Both the position numbers and the translations under genes were made by a program. A stretch of DNA of 64,000 nt from Cercophora sp. LCS_1 (Eukaryota; Ascomycota; Sordariomycetes; Sordariales; Lasiosphaeriaceae): assembly GCA_036250225.1 (NCBI GenBank), contig JAPZLL010000001.1:930001-994000 (forward strand), written 5' to 3'. This document shows, piece after piece, positions 10,651-19,458 of the stretch; the first letter of the stretch is position 1; each line of letters opens with the position of its first letter. Below the pieces are notes generated by a model. The model worked only from the letters and a program-made list of their open reading frames with translations, was not told the origin of the DNA and did no database searches.

Positions 10651-11601
10651 AAGATTGGAGACCAAGATGAAGCTGTCGCTGTCCCTGCCGAGGTGGCGAG
10701 CAATAGCTCAGACAGGGCCGGGGGCGGCTGCGGCGTGCTCTGAAGGAGGCAGAGGATGACACAATTGTTCTGAGCATCCCGTATCTCACAGATAGCAGGC
10801 ATCGCATCGGATATGTCACTTGAGGAAGCTGAGAAAGGTCGTTGCTGCAGTTTGCAGGGGTGTGCGTTGTTGGAACCGCGTCTGGCCGCCAGCTGCGGGT
10901 CCCGTCCCCGTCGGTTTGGCGGGCTGTGCCAAGGGCCAAGGCTTCTGAACCCCTCCACCGTTGTGACGACAATGCAAAGAATTGCATGTGCAAGTCGTTT
11001 CCTCTACGCAATTGGGCCTCCAGATTGGGCTGCATCCAGGTTACCAGCTTTGCATGCCATCAACGCATCAGAAGCCTGCAGCTGCATTGCATACCAGTCG
11101 AAAGCTCCGAGTTCCACTGCTGCCTCGAGCCTCGATTTCCTTGGATTTCCTTGCAGCGCCGGTTCTCAGATAAATGACTTGACCGGCCACAAGCCGGCTG
11201 CAACCGTCTACACATTTCCGTGCCTTCCGGAATGCCATTGTCCCCTCAACTCGAGCTCTTCTAGAATTGAATAAAAAAAGGCTCCGTATGCCCGTTGGAT
11301 CGGCTCCATCTCCCCCTCCTCCCTAGCCCCGTCCGATCCGTGCCGTTCACCTCGGCCATTTTAGCGCTATCTGACGTATCCATCCCGAGGATCGCTCCCC
11401 TGGCGATCCTTGTCCAGGCTCGGCGTCACCCGACGGCGAACTTGTTGCCACTAGACAAAAGCCGTACCATCCCGGAGGTTTACTTGACCGGTAACACCAC
11501 TGCTTCTTATTGGGCCTCGCGTGCTATTTCTCTCGTCTTGTGTACGTCTTTTGTTTTTTTCCCACACCAACCGGTCTCCGCCAACCCATGATTCTTCCAA
11601 G
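10651..11601. promoter_or_regulatory. Intergenic region upstream of the DGAT1-like gene
   Basis: Between the Gfd2-like remnant and the acyltransferase start I see no gene. Minus-strand open frames at 10425-10958 and 10568-11035 are Ser/Pro/Arg-rich shadows. A short A-rich element, AATAAAAAAAG near 11269, could be a polyadenylation signal for plus-strand transcripts arriving from the left. The remainder is presumably the promoter and leader of the next gene. Confidence 0.4.
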
Positions 11602-13344
11602 ATGAGCACAGCGACAACCACGGGAACGTCCAGCCCCGCCACCAACGGCATTACTCGCCGATCCGGCCCCGCCTCCAGCGATCCAGCAGGTCCCAAGGAA
11701 AATGGCAGTGCCGATGTCACTGAGCAGCTGAGGAGGAGCTTCCGCAGAAAGTATCGCCATGTAGAAGCCATTCACTCCGAGTCACACCCGTCATGTCTCA
11801 GCCATGACGCAACCGAGACACCCAGCTTCTTGGGCTTTCGCAATCTCATGGTGATTGTACTGGGTGAGCCGGAACTCGCCCCGGGGTCGTTGAACATGAA
11901 ACTGACCTGAGCTATATAGTCGTTGGAAACTTGCGATTGGTGATTGAAAACATTCAAAAGGTCACTATCTCATTGCCATTTCGGATTTGTCTCACAGGAG
12001 CAATCCAGGATGAAATGCACTCAGCTAACGCTCGTGTAGTACGGCGTGCTCGTTTGCATTCGGTGTCACGACTTTCGTAGGAACGACGTCCAGCTGGGCC
12101 TGGCTCTCTACTTCCTCATCCCATGCCACTTTCTCCTCGCGTACCTGATCGAACTTGTCGCAGCCCGCCAAGCGCGCAACTCACGAGCTCGAACAAAGAA
12201 ACGAGATGGCACCTCCAGCCCAACCCAGGACGAACACGACAGGTTCCACGCGACATGGCAGCTAGTCTGGATCGCCCACGCCATCAACGTCACGCTCTGC
12301 CTCGTCGCGACCTCATACATTGTCTACTTCCACATGCACCACCCCCTAATCGGCACCCTAACCGAAATGCACGCCATCATCGTCTGGCTCAAGACAGCCT
12401 CGTACGCCTTCACCAACCGCGACCTCCGCCACGCCTACCTCCACCCCGTCAAGGGGGAGCTCGACGCCCTGCCTGAAATCTACAAACAATGCCCCTACCC
12501 CAACAACGTAACCTTCGACAACCTCGTCTACTTCTGGTGGGCGCCCACCCTCGTCTACCAACCCGCCTACCCGCGCACCGACAAGATCCGCTGGACCTTC
12601 GTCTTCAAGCGCGTCGGCGAAGCCGTCTGCCTCAGCGCCTTCATGTGGTTCTGCAGCGCGCAATACGCAACACCGGTGCTCCGCAACTCGCTCGACAAGA
12701 TCGCCTCGCTCGACTTCACCTCCATCATCGAGCGTCTCCTCAAGCTGTCCACCATCTCCCTCATCATCTGGCTCGCCGGCTTCTTCACCCTCTTTCAGTC
12801 CTTCCTCAACGCCCTGGCCGAAATCACCCGGTTCGGCGACCGCTCCTTCTACGACGACTGGTGGAACAGTCCGAGCCTGGGAACGTACTGGCGCACCTGG
12901 AACAAGCCGGTTTACCAGTTCTTTCGGCGCCACGTCTACTCCCCGCTGCGCTCGCGCGGGTGGTCGCATAAGACGGCCTCGCTGACTGTTTTTCTCATTT
13001 CTGCCATTCTGCATGAGCTGTTTGTGGGTATTCCCACCCACAACATCATTGGTAAGCTCTTGCACCTGTTCCGATTCGATTCGTACCTGCTAACCGGCTT
13101 GGAAAAAGGGGTTGCCTTTTTGGGCATGTTCCTCCAGCTTCCGCTCATCCAGTTGACGCAGCCGCTGGAAAAGATGAAATCGCCTCATGGTAGGCTACTT
13201 GGGAACATCACCTTTTGGGTATCATTTACTATTTTGGGCCAGCCCTTGGCGGCACTCATGTATTTTTACGCGTGGCAGGCCAAGTACGGGAGTGTGAGTA
13301 GGAGCGTGACAAGCAGCGTGCTAGGTACCTGCCCCGCAGCGTAA
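11602..13344 (+). CDS. MBOAT acyltransferase, diacylglycerol O-acyltransferase 1 type
   Basis: Predicted ER membrane enzyme making triacylglycerol from diacylglycerol and acyl-CoA. Three exons, 11602-11863, 11920-11960 and 12040-13344, give 535 residues. The 41-nt middle exon joins to form VIVLVVGNLRLVIENIQKYG, the conserved N-terminal segment of DGAT1 enzymes (NLRL-IEN--KYG). The second intron has a GCTAACG branch site and TAG acceptor but a non-consensus GTCACT donor. The DGAT/ACAT signature FYDDWWN lies near residue 371 and the active-site His in LHELFVGIPTHN near 426; about eight hydrophobic helices are visible. A sterol acyltransferase role is the alternative, but the N-terminus and 535-residue length favour DGAT1. 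It converges on STE14, with 216 bp between the stops. Confidence 0.88.
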
Positions 13345-13560
13345 ATGGGTTAGATTTACTTTACTTTGTATTGGATCGCATTGAAAAGATAGTCTCAACA
13401 CCGGCACAAAAGACTCCACGACGTGAAAACCTGACGTGGCAGGTATTATGCAGATACGGAATGAAATTATCAACAAGACTGCCTATCCACTATATGTGAG
13501 CCAAGCGATGACGAACCCAATCTACAGAATCCCATGTTCCCATATACTATACTTGACGGT

Positions 13561-14613
13561 TCAACGAACAAAAGGGATCTTGGTCCCCACCACGCCCCGA
13601 TAGTTGACATATTCGTCGCCAAAGAACCGAACCAACGACGCCTCCTCTTCTTTGATTCTCCTGCTGAAGAACCTCCACAGGAACAGTGCATATCCCAGGA
13701 AGCCAATCACGTTCCCAAGGACCAGCTGTGTTCCCAACGCCCACCAAAAGAAGCCAAAATAGCTCGGATGCCGAAACCTCCCGTAAATTCCCGTCGTGAC
13801 GAGGACATGTCCTGAGTTGCGCTGATGCTGAACCATATGGTTGAAGCTCGGACCGGCTTGGATCATTGCGACGCTTCGGACAGTCTGGCCGATGACGACT
13901 AGCGCAAAGCCGAGCAGACATAACACTCGGCCCGTGTGCCACGGGGCCCACGAGCGCTCAGGCCAGTAGAGATTGGTGAGCAGACACTCGAGCGTGGCGA
14001 CGGTGTGAGCGATGGCGTAGTGGGGCCAGTTGGAGGTGAGCAAAAAGGAGCTGACCTCGGCTACCCGCGTGTTGTATGCGGCCGTGGTCCAGAACTCGAG
14101 GAAGTGAAAGAGTGAAAGCGCGGCGAAGAAGAAGGGTATCCGCCAGAGGGGGCTTCCCGTGAATTGACCGATGGCGACAATCAAGGCGAGACTCAAGGTA
14201 AAGACTGTACCAAGACAGAAAGATCGGAGGGCAATGCCGGCCAGAGACTTGGGCTGGTGGGGGAAATAGATGCGGTCAGGCGAGTGCGAGTTGGTCGTAG
14301 AATGGACTCTAGGGCTGGCGATTGGGAGGGCCAAGTTAGCATCTTCTTCCGTATTGATGGCGTCGAACCGAGCCGAGGAGGTTCTGCTGTCGGTTATGAT
14401 GGGAAGTGATTCGGACCGAACTTTGGCCTCGATGATAGGAATAGGGATATCGCGAGAGCGCCGGCGCCGGCGAAGGTCACTTGGAGATCCGGGTTCCCCA
14501 TCTTTGGAAAAGGGGGACTGTTGGGACAGGGCGGCGTGTGTTCTAGCAGACGGCAGAGGACCGACAGAGAGAGGGCTGTTAGGTGTAGGTAATGATTCGA
14601 CAGGATCCGCCAT
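13561..14613 (-). CDS. ste14: Protein-S-isoprenylcysteine O-methyltransferase
   Basis: ER membrane enzyme that carboxyl-methylates the prenylated cysteine at the end of processed CaaX proteins, using S-adenosylmethionine. One exon encodes 350 residues from the ATG at 14613. The frame stays open upstream to 14805, but that part lacks a conserved look. Residues 1-120 are a Ser/Pro-rich, weakly conserved head; several membrane helices follow. The C-terminal ICMT signature is clear: GHVLVTTGIYGRFRHPSYFG, then WALGTQLVLGNVIGFLGYAL and the motif RIKEEEASLVRFFGDEYVNY, where RHPSY and the EE pair bind cofactor and substrate. A plausible substrate, the G-gamma subunit with a CaaX end, is encoded 20 kb away in this window. 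Confidence 0.93.
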   Translation of the reverse strand: MADPVESLPTPNSPLSVGPLPSARTHAALSQQSPFSKDGEPGSPSDLRRRRRSRDIPIPIIEAKVRSESLPIITDSRTSSARFDAINTEEDANLALPIASPRVHSTTNSHSPDRIYFPHQPKSLAGIALRSFCLGTVFTLSLALIVAIGQFTGSPLWRIPFFFAALSLFHFLEFWTTAAYNTRVAEVSSFLLTSNWPHYAIAHTVATLECLLTNLYWPERSWAPWHTGRVLCLLGFALVVIGQTVRSVAMIQAGPSFNHMVQHQRNSGHVLVTTGIYGRFRHPSYFGFFWWALGTQLVLGNVIGFLGYALFLWRFFSRRIKEEEASLVRFFGDEYVNYRGVVGTKIPFVR

Positions 14614-15185
14614 CTTGTGGTAGGCGTGCGAGTATGAATAGGCCAAGGGATTGTTTGGGCGGCGAAAAAGGTCGACGAAAATTGTCGAGCTGATGGAAGG
14701 AAGGGTAGGTAGTTGCAAGAAGTAAAAGGTGCTTACTTGGGAGGCGACCAAGACCTTGAGAAGGATGTGGCTTCCATTTTCACAAAATCCAGCTCTTAGA
14801 CACACGACCGGGGAAGGAATGCGTCCTTGTTCAATACTGTGGTTGACAAAGACCTGCCGCCGTTCAAGTCTCCACTGTGTCTATCGTCTCCGCCATTCCC
14901 CGTGTCTTTGTTTGAAACAATCTCAATACAGCTCAAAGCAAAGCTCAAATTTGGTCTGCTTTTCGTCTCAGCGGGAGTACTTGGACTTGGGCTGTTGATG
15001 ATCTGGACGTTGGGAAGTTGCTGGTGAGCTGTAGCCTCGACGAAACAAGCGCGGCTTGGACTGCAACGTCTGCTTGCATGGTGGGGCGGGGCAGGGGTCC
15101 AGCGAGGCCCCGTTATGACGCAACCTTCGGGACCTCTGCCAATCTGCAGAATTGGGCATCGGATAGGCGACGGATGAGCGTTTGA
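14614..15185. other. Region between STE14 and the TMEM170-like gene
   Basis: The two genes are tandem on the minus strand, so this 0.57 kb holds the STE14 promoter and leader and the 3' end of the upstream gene. I see no further gene. Confidence 0.4.
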
Positions 15186-15732
15186 TCACAGCCCTCCTTG
15201 GATGGTAAACGAAGACACAATCAGAACCATAACGTTGGCCCAACCCCAAACAAAGGGTATCCAGGTCGACATGGTGAAATTGCCCGTGACGTAGCTCGCC
15301 CCGACCCTGTTGACGGAGTCAGCAGACAGCGACACAACTTGACAGCCTCGGGAAGACCAACACAACACCAACAACACTCCCAGCCACAAGGGCCTCGAAG
15401 CCAGCAACAGCGACATAGACGAGGGGCACCAGCCACATGTACTTCCAATTGGGTCGTCGCTTGCCAACTTGCATGAGCACCGCGATGCCCGCAGCGCCGA
15501 GGTGAAAGAGGCCATAGAGAATCAGCGTCCAGAGGAGAGTGAAGCGCCAGATGTCGCGAACTGTGTATAAGTTGTATTGCGGGTCCTGTAGTGGAATATG
15601 GAGGGAAGGGAACGGCGGAGTTGTATATCCTGGGGGAGCGCTGTTGCGGCGAGCCAGCCTACACGCGGTCATGTCAGCTCCAACAAACACCGTCGCGTCG
15701 CAATTGAAGACTACGTACGCGAGGATATCCAT
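15186..15732 (-). CDS. Small TMEM170-like integral membrane protein
   Basis: Three exons on the minus strand, 15732-15719, 15658-15362 and 15306-15186, give a 143-residue protein. The first coding exon is only 14 nt (MDILA), with a GTACGT donor and TAG acceptor; the second intron uses GTTGGT and CAG. The product has a short Pro-rich N-terminus (RRNSAPPGYTTPPFPSLH), the motif YNLYTVRDIWRFTLLWTLIL, and three hydrophobic segments ending in WANVMVLIVSSFTIQGGL. Order and spacing resemble the TMEM170 family of ER and nuclear-envelope shaping proteins (---IW---LW---). That assignment is by pattern only and the exon joins are my choice of sites that keep the frame. It shares a 278-bp divergent intergenic region with peroxin 8. 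Confidence 0.6.
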
Positions 15733-16010
15733 CACTGGAGGCTGGGTGTCTTAGGGCTCCGTGTGTCCCAAGAAAATTGGTTGGTCACGAATTTTGAGGA
15801 GTTGCTCGTTCCGTAATGCTCTTGGGGGCTTGACAGGGGCAGCTGCGCGCCAAGACCCCACCCCGCTAGGCCCTTAAAGCGCTTACTTACGTGCCTCGGT
15901 CCAAGCCAGTGACGCCGATGCCGAGTCGGCATCCAGCACGCGCCTGCTTCATCACGAATGCGCCGAACGAAACCACGCGATGAGCTCAAGACAATAGTAG
16001 GGACGCAAAA
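15733..16010. promoter_or_regulatory. Shared divergent promoter region, TMEM170-like gene / PEX8
   Basis: Only 278 bp separate the two start codons, so the promoters must overlap or lie back to back. I see no canonical TATA box. Confidence 0.45.
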
Positions 16011-18068
16011 ATGTCGATCGACCGCCTTCTCACAACCGTCCTGCGGCTCTACCAGGACGTACACGACGATGCGCGCACCGAGCAGATCTTCGGCACAACA
16101 ACAACGCTGTTGACGAACCTCTCGAACCCCCTGAATGTCACGCTCCTCACATCCCAGCTGCTGGGGGCACCGGCGATATGGGCCCGCGGTGACACGATGC
16201 GGACCTGCTACCGCATCATCAGTATCTACAACACGGCTGCCATCCATGTGCGACGACATCAAGACCGAGACACCACCAAGCCACAGCGCCCCGGCGGCGG
16301 GCTGAAGGCGGATGCATGGGCCGCCGCTGTTCTCAAGGGCGCCGATGACATGTCGAGCAGGTGGAAGCATGTGTTGGTTCTTAGCGGCATTTTGATGGGG
16401 TTTGAGGGCAACGAGAGACGATCTCTTGGTGGCAGTATGAGGAGGACCTTGGAGAACGCGGTTGTTACAGCAGCAAATCTTGCGCTGCGCGGGGATGGGC
16501 CAGAGGCCGGGCCGCCGGTAGTAATGGCTTTCAACTATACATTCCCCCTATTGTCCGAAGGGGCACTTTATTCTCTGGATTGCGACGCGCTGATGCCGGC
16601 GGTAACCAACGCAGCCTTTGCGGTTCACGGTCTTCACGATGGGCTCTTCATCGGCGCAATCGACCTTGATGTGCAACAGTCGGGACAGAAGTTCATGTGG
16701 CCAGACAAGTCAGCATCTTTTCTTCTTGTCCGCCAACTCGAGCAAAAACCACTCGTGTCCAGCCTCGGCCCTCTGTCAAAGCTGCTGGGCCATGCAATTC
16801 GGCACGCCCGCGACACCCAATCAGTTCTACAAGCACAAGATGACCTGGTGCAATTTACGGACAAGTTGCTGCAGCAATGGCAGAACACCAAGTTCTCCGA
16901 GCTTGAGATCTCCGAGGAGGACATCTTTCTCACCCCGGAGACCATGCAGAGCACCTGGATTGTGCTCTGGCAGCTCCTCAAGAAGATCATGTATGGCATC
17001 GTGGCCATGCTACAACCCATTGTCTCACGAAGCCTTCTCGATCCCCGCATGCGCAACGACGCCATGTCTCCGATCGTGGCCACCAAGTCGCTGACCATCC
17101 TGCGTAACTTGTATTTCATCTCGTCGCGCCACGGCAGCGACGCCTTCCAGGTGTACACATTCACCCACCTCACGTCACTCGACAACCTCGCGCGGTACCC
17201 GGCTGCCGCTGCGTCGTTTCTCCAGTCCATCCGGCCAGCAAACCCGGGCATGATCCCGCCTCATCCGCTACACAGAACTCTCGACCTGTTCTACCTCAAC
17301 GTTGCCGAGCACCTTCCACTCCACCTCTCCCCTCCTGACTGTGACGCGCTCATCGTCCAGCCCGCCATCGCATACCTCAGCCACTCGGCGCCGCTGTCGC
17401 CACGCATGATGGAGATCTTTGAGGCCGCCCACTCCGCCGTCCTGTCGGTCCTCTCGTGTCCACACAACGCCCCCATCATGATTGACTTGGTACCATTTTA
17501 CGCCGAGACGCTATTCTCCTCCTTCCCGTCGTACATTTCGCCGCGCCAGTTCCGAGTCGCCTTCAAAACCATCACCCAGATCCTCTCTCCTCCGTTCCCC
17601 ATCTCGGCTAGCCACCCGCACCTTGCTGAAACACTCTTGGAGATGGTCCGGTACCGCTCTGGGCTGGCCAGCGCGGAGCCTATCCCACCCAGTGAAGAGG
17701 AGGTACAGAGGAGTGAGACGCCACCAGAACCGGTATCGGAACAGAGCGCTTTGGTTCTAACGCTGATCGACGCTCTGCCATTCCTGCATTTGGGCATCTT
17801 TGAGGAGTGGATGACGCTCACGGCGCTTGCTGTAAACGATATCAGAGATAGCATGATGCGTGAAACAGCCAAGAGGAGATTCTGGCAGGTGTTGAGTAGC
17901 GGGGAGATGGACGTGGAGAGGGCGGCGGTCGGCGTGGCCTGGTGGGGAACCAAAGGCGGGAGGGAGGCCGTACTCTTTGGCACAGGCGGACTGAGGAACG
18001 AGGTCTTTGCAATGAGCGGGGCGATTGTGACGCCAGACCACATCCAAACCACAGAAAGTAAGCTGTAG
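16011..18068 (+). CDS. pex8: Peroxin 8, peroxisomal import protein
   Basis: Intraperoxisomal peripheral membrane protein linking the docking and RING complexes of the matrix import machinery. One exon, 685 residues; the start has an AAAATGTC context. The N-terminus SIDRLLTTVLRLYQDVHDDA and the following IFGTTTTLLTNLSNPLNVTL match the fungal Pex8 pattern as I know it. The middle is helical and without obvious motifs. The last three residues are SKL, a perfect type 1 peroxisomal targeting signal, as expected for Pex8, which enters the organelle itself. The acidic/Pro stretch near residue 565 (PPSEEEVQRSETPPEPVSEQ) is a likely disordered linker. Identification rests on the N-terminus plus SKL; a generic peroxisomal matrix protein is the alternative. 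Confidence 0.8.
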   Translation: MSIDRLLTTVLRLYQDVHDDARTEQIFGTTTTLLTNLSNPLNVTLLTSQLLGAPAIWARGDTMRTCYRIISIYNTAAIHVRRHQDRDTTKPQRPGGGLKADAWAAAVLKGADDMSSRWKHVLVLSGILMGFEGNERRSLGGSMRRTLENAVVTAANLALRGDGPEAGPPVVMAFNYTFPLLSEGALYSLDCDALMPAVTNAAFAVHGLHDGLFIGAIDLDVQQSGQKFMWPDKSASFLLVRQLEQKPLVSSLGPLSKLLGHAIRHARDTQSVLQAQDDLVQFTDKLLQQWQNTKFSELEISEEDIFLTPETMQSTWIVLWQLLKKIMYGIVAMLQPIVSRSLLDPRMRNDAMSPIVATKSLTILRNLYFISSRHGSDAFQVYTFTHLTSLDNLARYPAAAASFLQSIRPANPGMIPPHPLHRTLDLFYLNVAEHLPLHLSPPDCDALIVQPAIAYLSHSAPLSPRMMEIFEAAHSAVLSVLSCPHNAPIMIDLVPFYAETLFSSFPSYISPRQFRVAFKTITQILSPPFPISASHPHLAETLLEMVRYRSGLASAEPIPPSEEEVQRSETPPEPVSEQSALVLTLIDALPFLHLGIFEEWMTLTALAVNDIRDSMMRETAKRRFWQVLSSGEMDVERAAVGVAWWGTKGGREAVLFGTGGLRNEVFAMSGAIVTPDHIQTTESKL

Positions 18069-18398
18069 CCTGCACGGCATGTTATCCAAGGACAGGCCAC
18101 ACGAAGCCAGGAACAGCGCGCGCTTCTCGCAGCATTGCGTCAGCCTCACAAGGGGCCGTCACGCCCTGCATCACCCTCTTCGATCTACAAGAGGCTCACC
18201 TCGAGACTAACGGGACGGCTCGCCTTCAGGAAGAGGCGCACACCGCGGTAAGGGGAGGGGCTCGTCATACACTATATGTTGGACAAAACAACCGCAATCC
18301 CCAGGGGCAAGAGAGGCAACCCGGTACTTTCTTCCGAGACAGCAGCGTCTCCGGGAGATATCGAAACCACCTTGTTGACCAGGGGCAACCATATGAGG

Positions 18399-18417
18399 CA
18401 GACAGACAGACAGACAG
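18399..18417. repeat. (CAGA)n microsatellite
   Basis: Almost five tandem copies of the tetranucleotide CAGA lie in the promoter region of the gene starting at 18564. Confidence 0.9.
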
Positions 18418-18452
18418 AACAGACATTGTGTACCCAACACCACAACATCTTG

Positions 18453-18462
18453 TATATAAATA
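18453..18462 (+). promoter_or_regulatory. TATA-like element
   Basis: The sequence TATATAAATA lies about 100 bp before the start codon of the charged hypothetical gene at 18564 and matches a TATA box. Such a clear box suggests a regulated or strongly expressed gene, but that is inference. Confidence 0.45.
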
Positions 18463-18563
18463 ATAGGTCCCATTCTCCCACTAGAGAAGGGCCATGCTCC
18501 AAATAACAACCAAATTCATCAGATAGCATAATCGACTACAGATATCACACCACGACAATCACA

Positions 18564-19298
18564 ATGTCCTCCAAAGACGTATACACCCCCATCCACTCCC
18601 GTCTTCCCTCCAGTCTAACACAAACCCAAAAGCCCCAAGCTGATCCCCTCTCCACCTCCGGCAAACCCACCGCCGCCGACGCCCAAGAGGCAGCCTCGGA
18701 CAAGGACCCCTATGGCGCCGGCGCCGTCCCCAGCGATACGTGCACGTGCGCCGATGACGCCCCAGCCGGGTCCGGAGGAACCAAGAAGACGCAAAAGAAA
18801 AAGTCGGGTACTAAGAAGGGCGAGACCGCTGCCACTGCCGACGAAGACGGCGATAATACCGCTGCTGCCGCCGAGGAGGAAGAAGAAGAGGAGGAGGAGC
18901 AGGGAGAGGTGACGAGAATGGTAGGTGCAGGTACCATTGACGCTGTTGAGGAGGGTAGGAAGCAGGCTTCCGGGGGTGCGTTTTATTCCTTTCCTTGCAG
19001 AGGGTTTCTTCCTCGTGGTCGTGACGATTCGAGGTGCGATTCAAAATTTGCGTGGTTGTATAAAAGGGGCGTGAATCGAAAAGAAGAAAAGCTAACAAGA
19101 CTAAAATCAACAGCTGTAAAGGCGATGGAGGCCGAGACCAACAAGTTCGCCAAGTTACTGGGACGGGCTGGGGATTTGTTGCATGGGAAGGGGGAAGAGA
19201 AGAAGAAGAAGGAGGCGTCACAATCGTTTTGGCGGTGGTATGACAGGAAACAACTGGATACAGTCAAGAACCTTGTTGTGGTTTTTTTTTTCCCCTAG
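18564..19298 (+). CDS. Charged low-complexity hypothetical protein with optional introns
   Basis: I do not recognise this gene. It starts MSSKDVYTPIHSRLPSSLTQ and runs through Ala/Lys/Glu-rich low-complexity sequence (TKKTQKKKSGTKKGE, then nine Glu in a row) to a short conserved-looking end, VKAMEAETNKFAKLLGRAGD. A likely intron at 18976-19113 (GTGCGT donor, GCTAACA branch, CAG acceptor) is exactly 138 nt and free of stops, so both spliced (198 residues) and unspliced (244 residues) readings stay open. A second possible intron (GTATGA near 19236, acceptor after a long pyrimidine run ending CCCCTAG at 19299) would end the protein at SQSFWR. The protein is probably soluble and disordered; no signal peptide or membrane segment is seen. 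Confidence 0.55.
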   Translation: MSSKDVYTPIHSRLPSSLTQTQKPQADPLSTSGKPTAADAQEAASDKDPYGAGAVPSDTCTCADDAPAGSGGTKKTQKKKSGTKKGETAATADEDGDNTAAAAEEEEEEEEEQGEVTRMVGAGTIDAVEEGRKQASGGAFYSFPCRGFLPRGRDDSRCDSKFAWLYKRGVNRKEEKLTRLKSTAVKAMEAETNKFAKLLGRAGDLLHGKGEEKKKKEASQSFWRWYDRKQLDTVKNLVVVFFFP

Positions 19299-19458
19299 AT
19301 TCTCCACACAATGTCGTAGAGTAGCTAGAATTATCACTGCTGTCATAGAGAACGACAATTCTTCCCTTGTTTTTTGGACGCCAGCAATGCGAGGTATCAT
19401 CGTAACCGGGACACATGATCCCATATTATATACATGTAATAACATCGTAGCAGACCTC

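Larger units (their letters stand above)
18069..18563. promoter_or_regulatory. Intergenic region with CAGA repeat and TATA element
   Basis: About 0.5 kb between PEX8 and the next plus-strand gene. It contains a short CAGA tandem run and a strong TATA-like element, both listed separately. No gene is seen. Confidence 0.5.

Noticed and set aside
10425..10958. 177-codon minus-strand open frame
   Set aside because: Antisense to the charged extension of the Gfd2-like gene; Ser/Phe/Pro-rich shadow of Glu/Lys codons.
12358..13065. 235-codon minus-strand open frame
   Set aside because: Fully antisense to the DGAT1-like coding sequence; Gly/Val/Glu-rich shadow.
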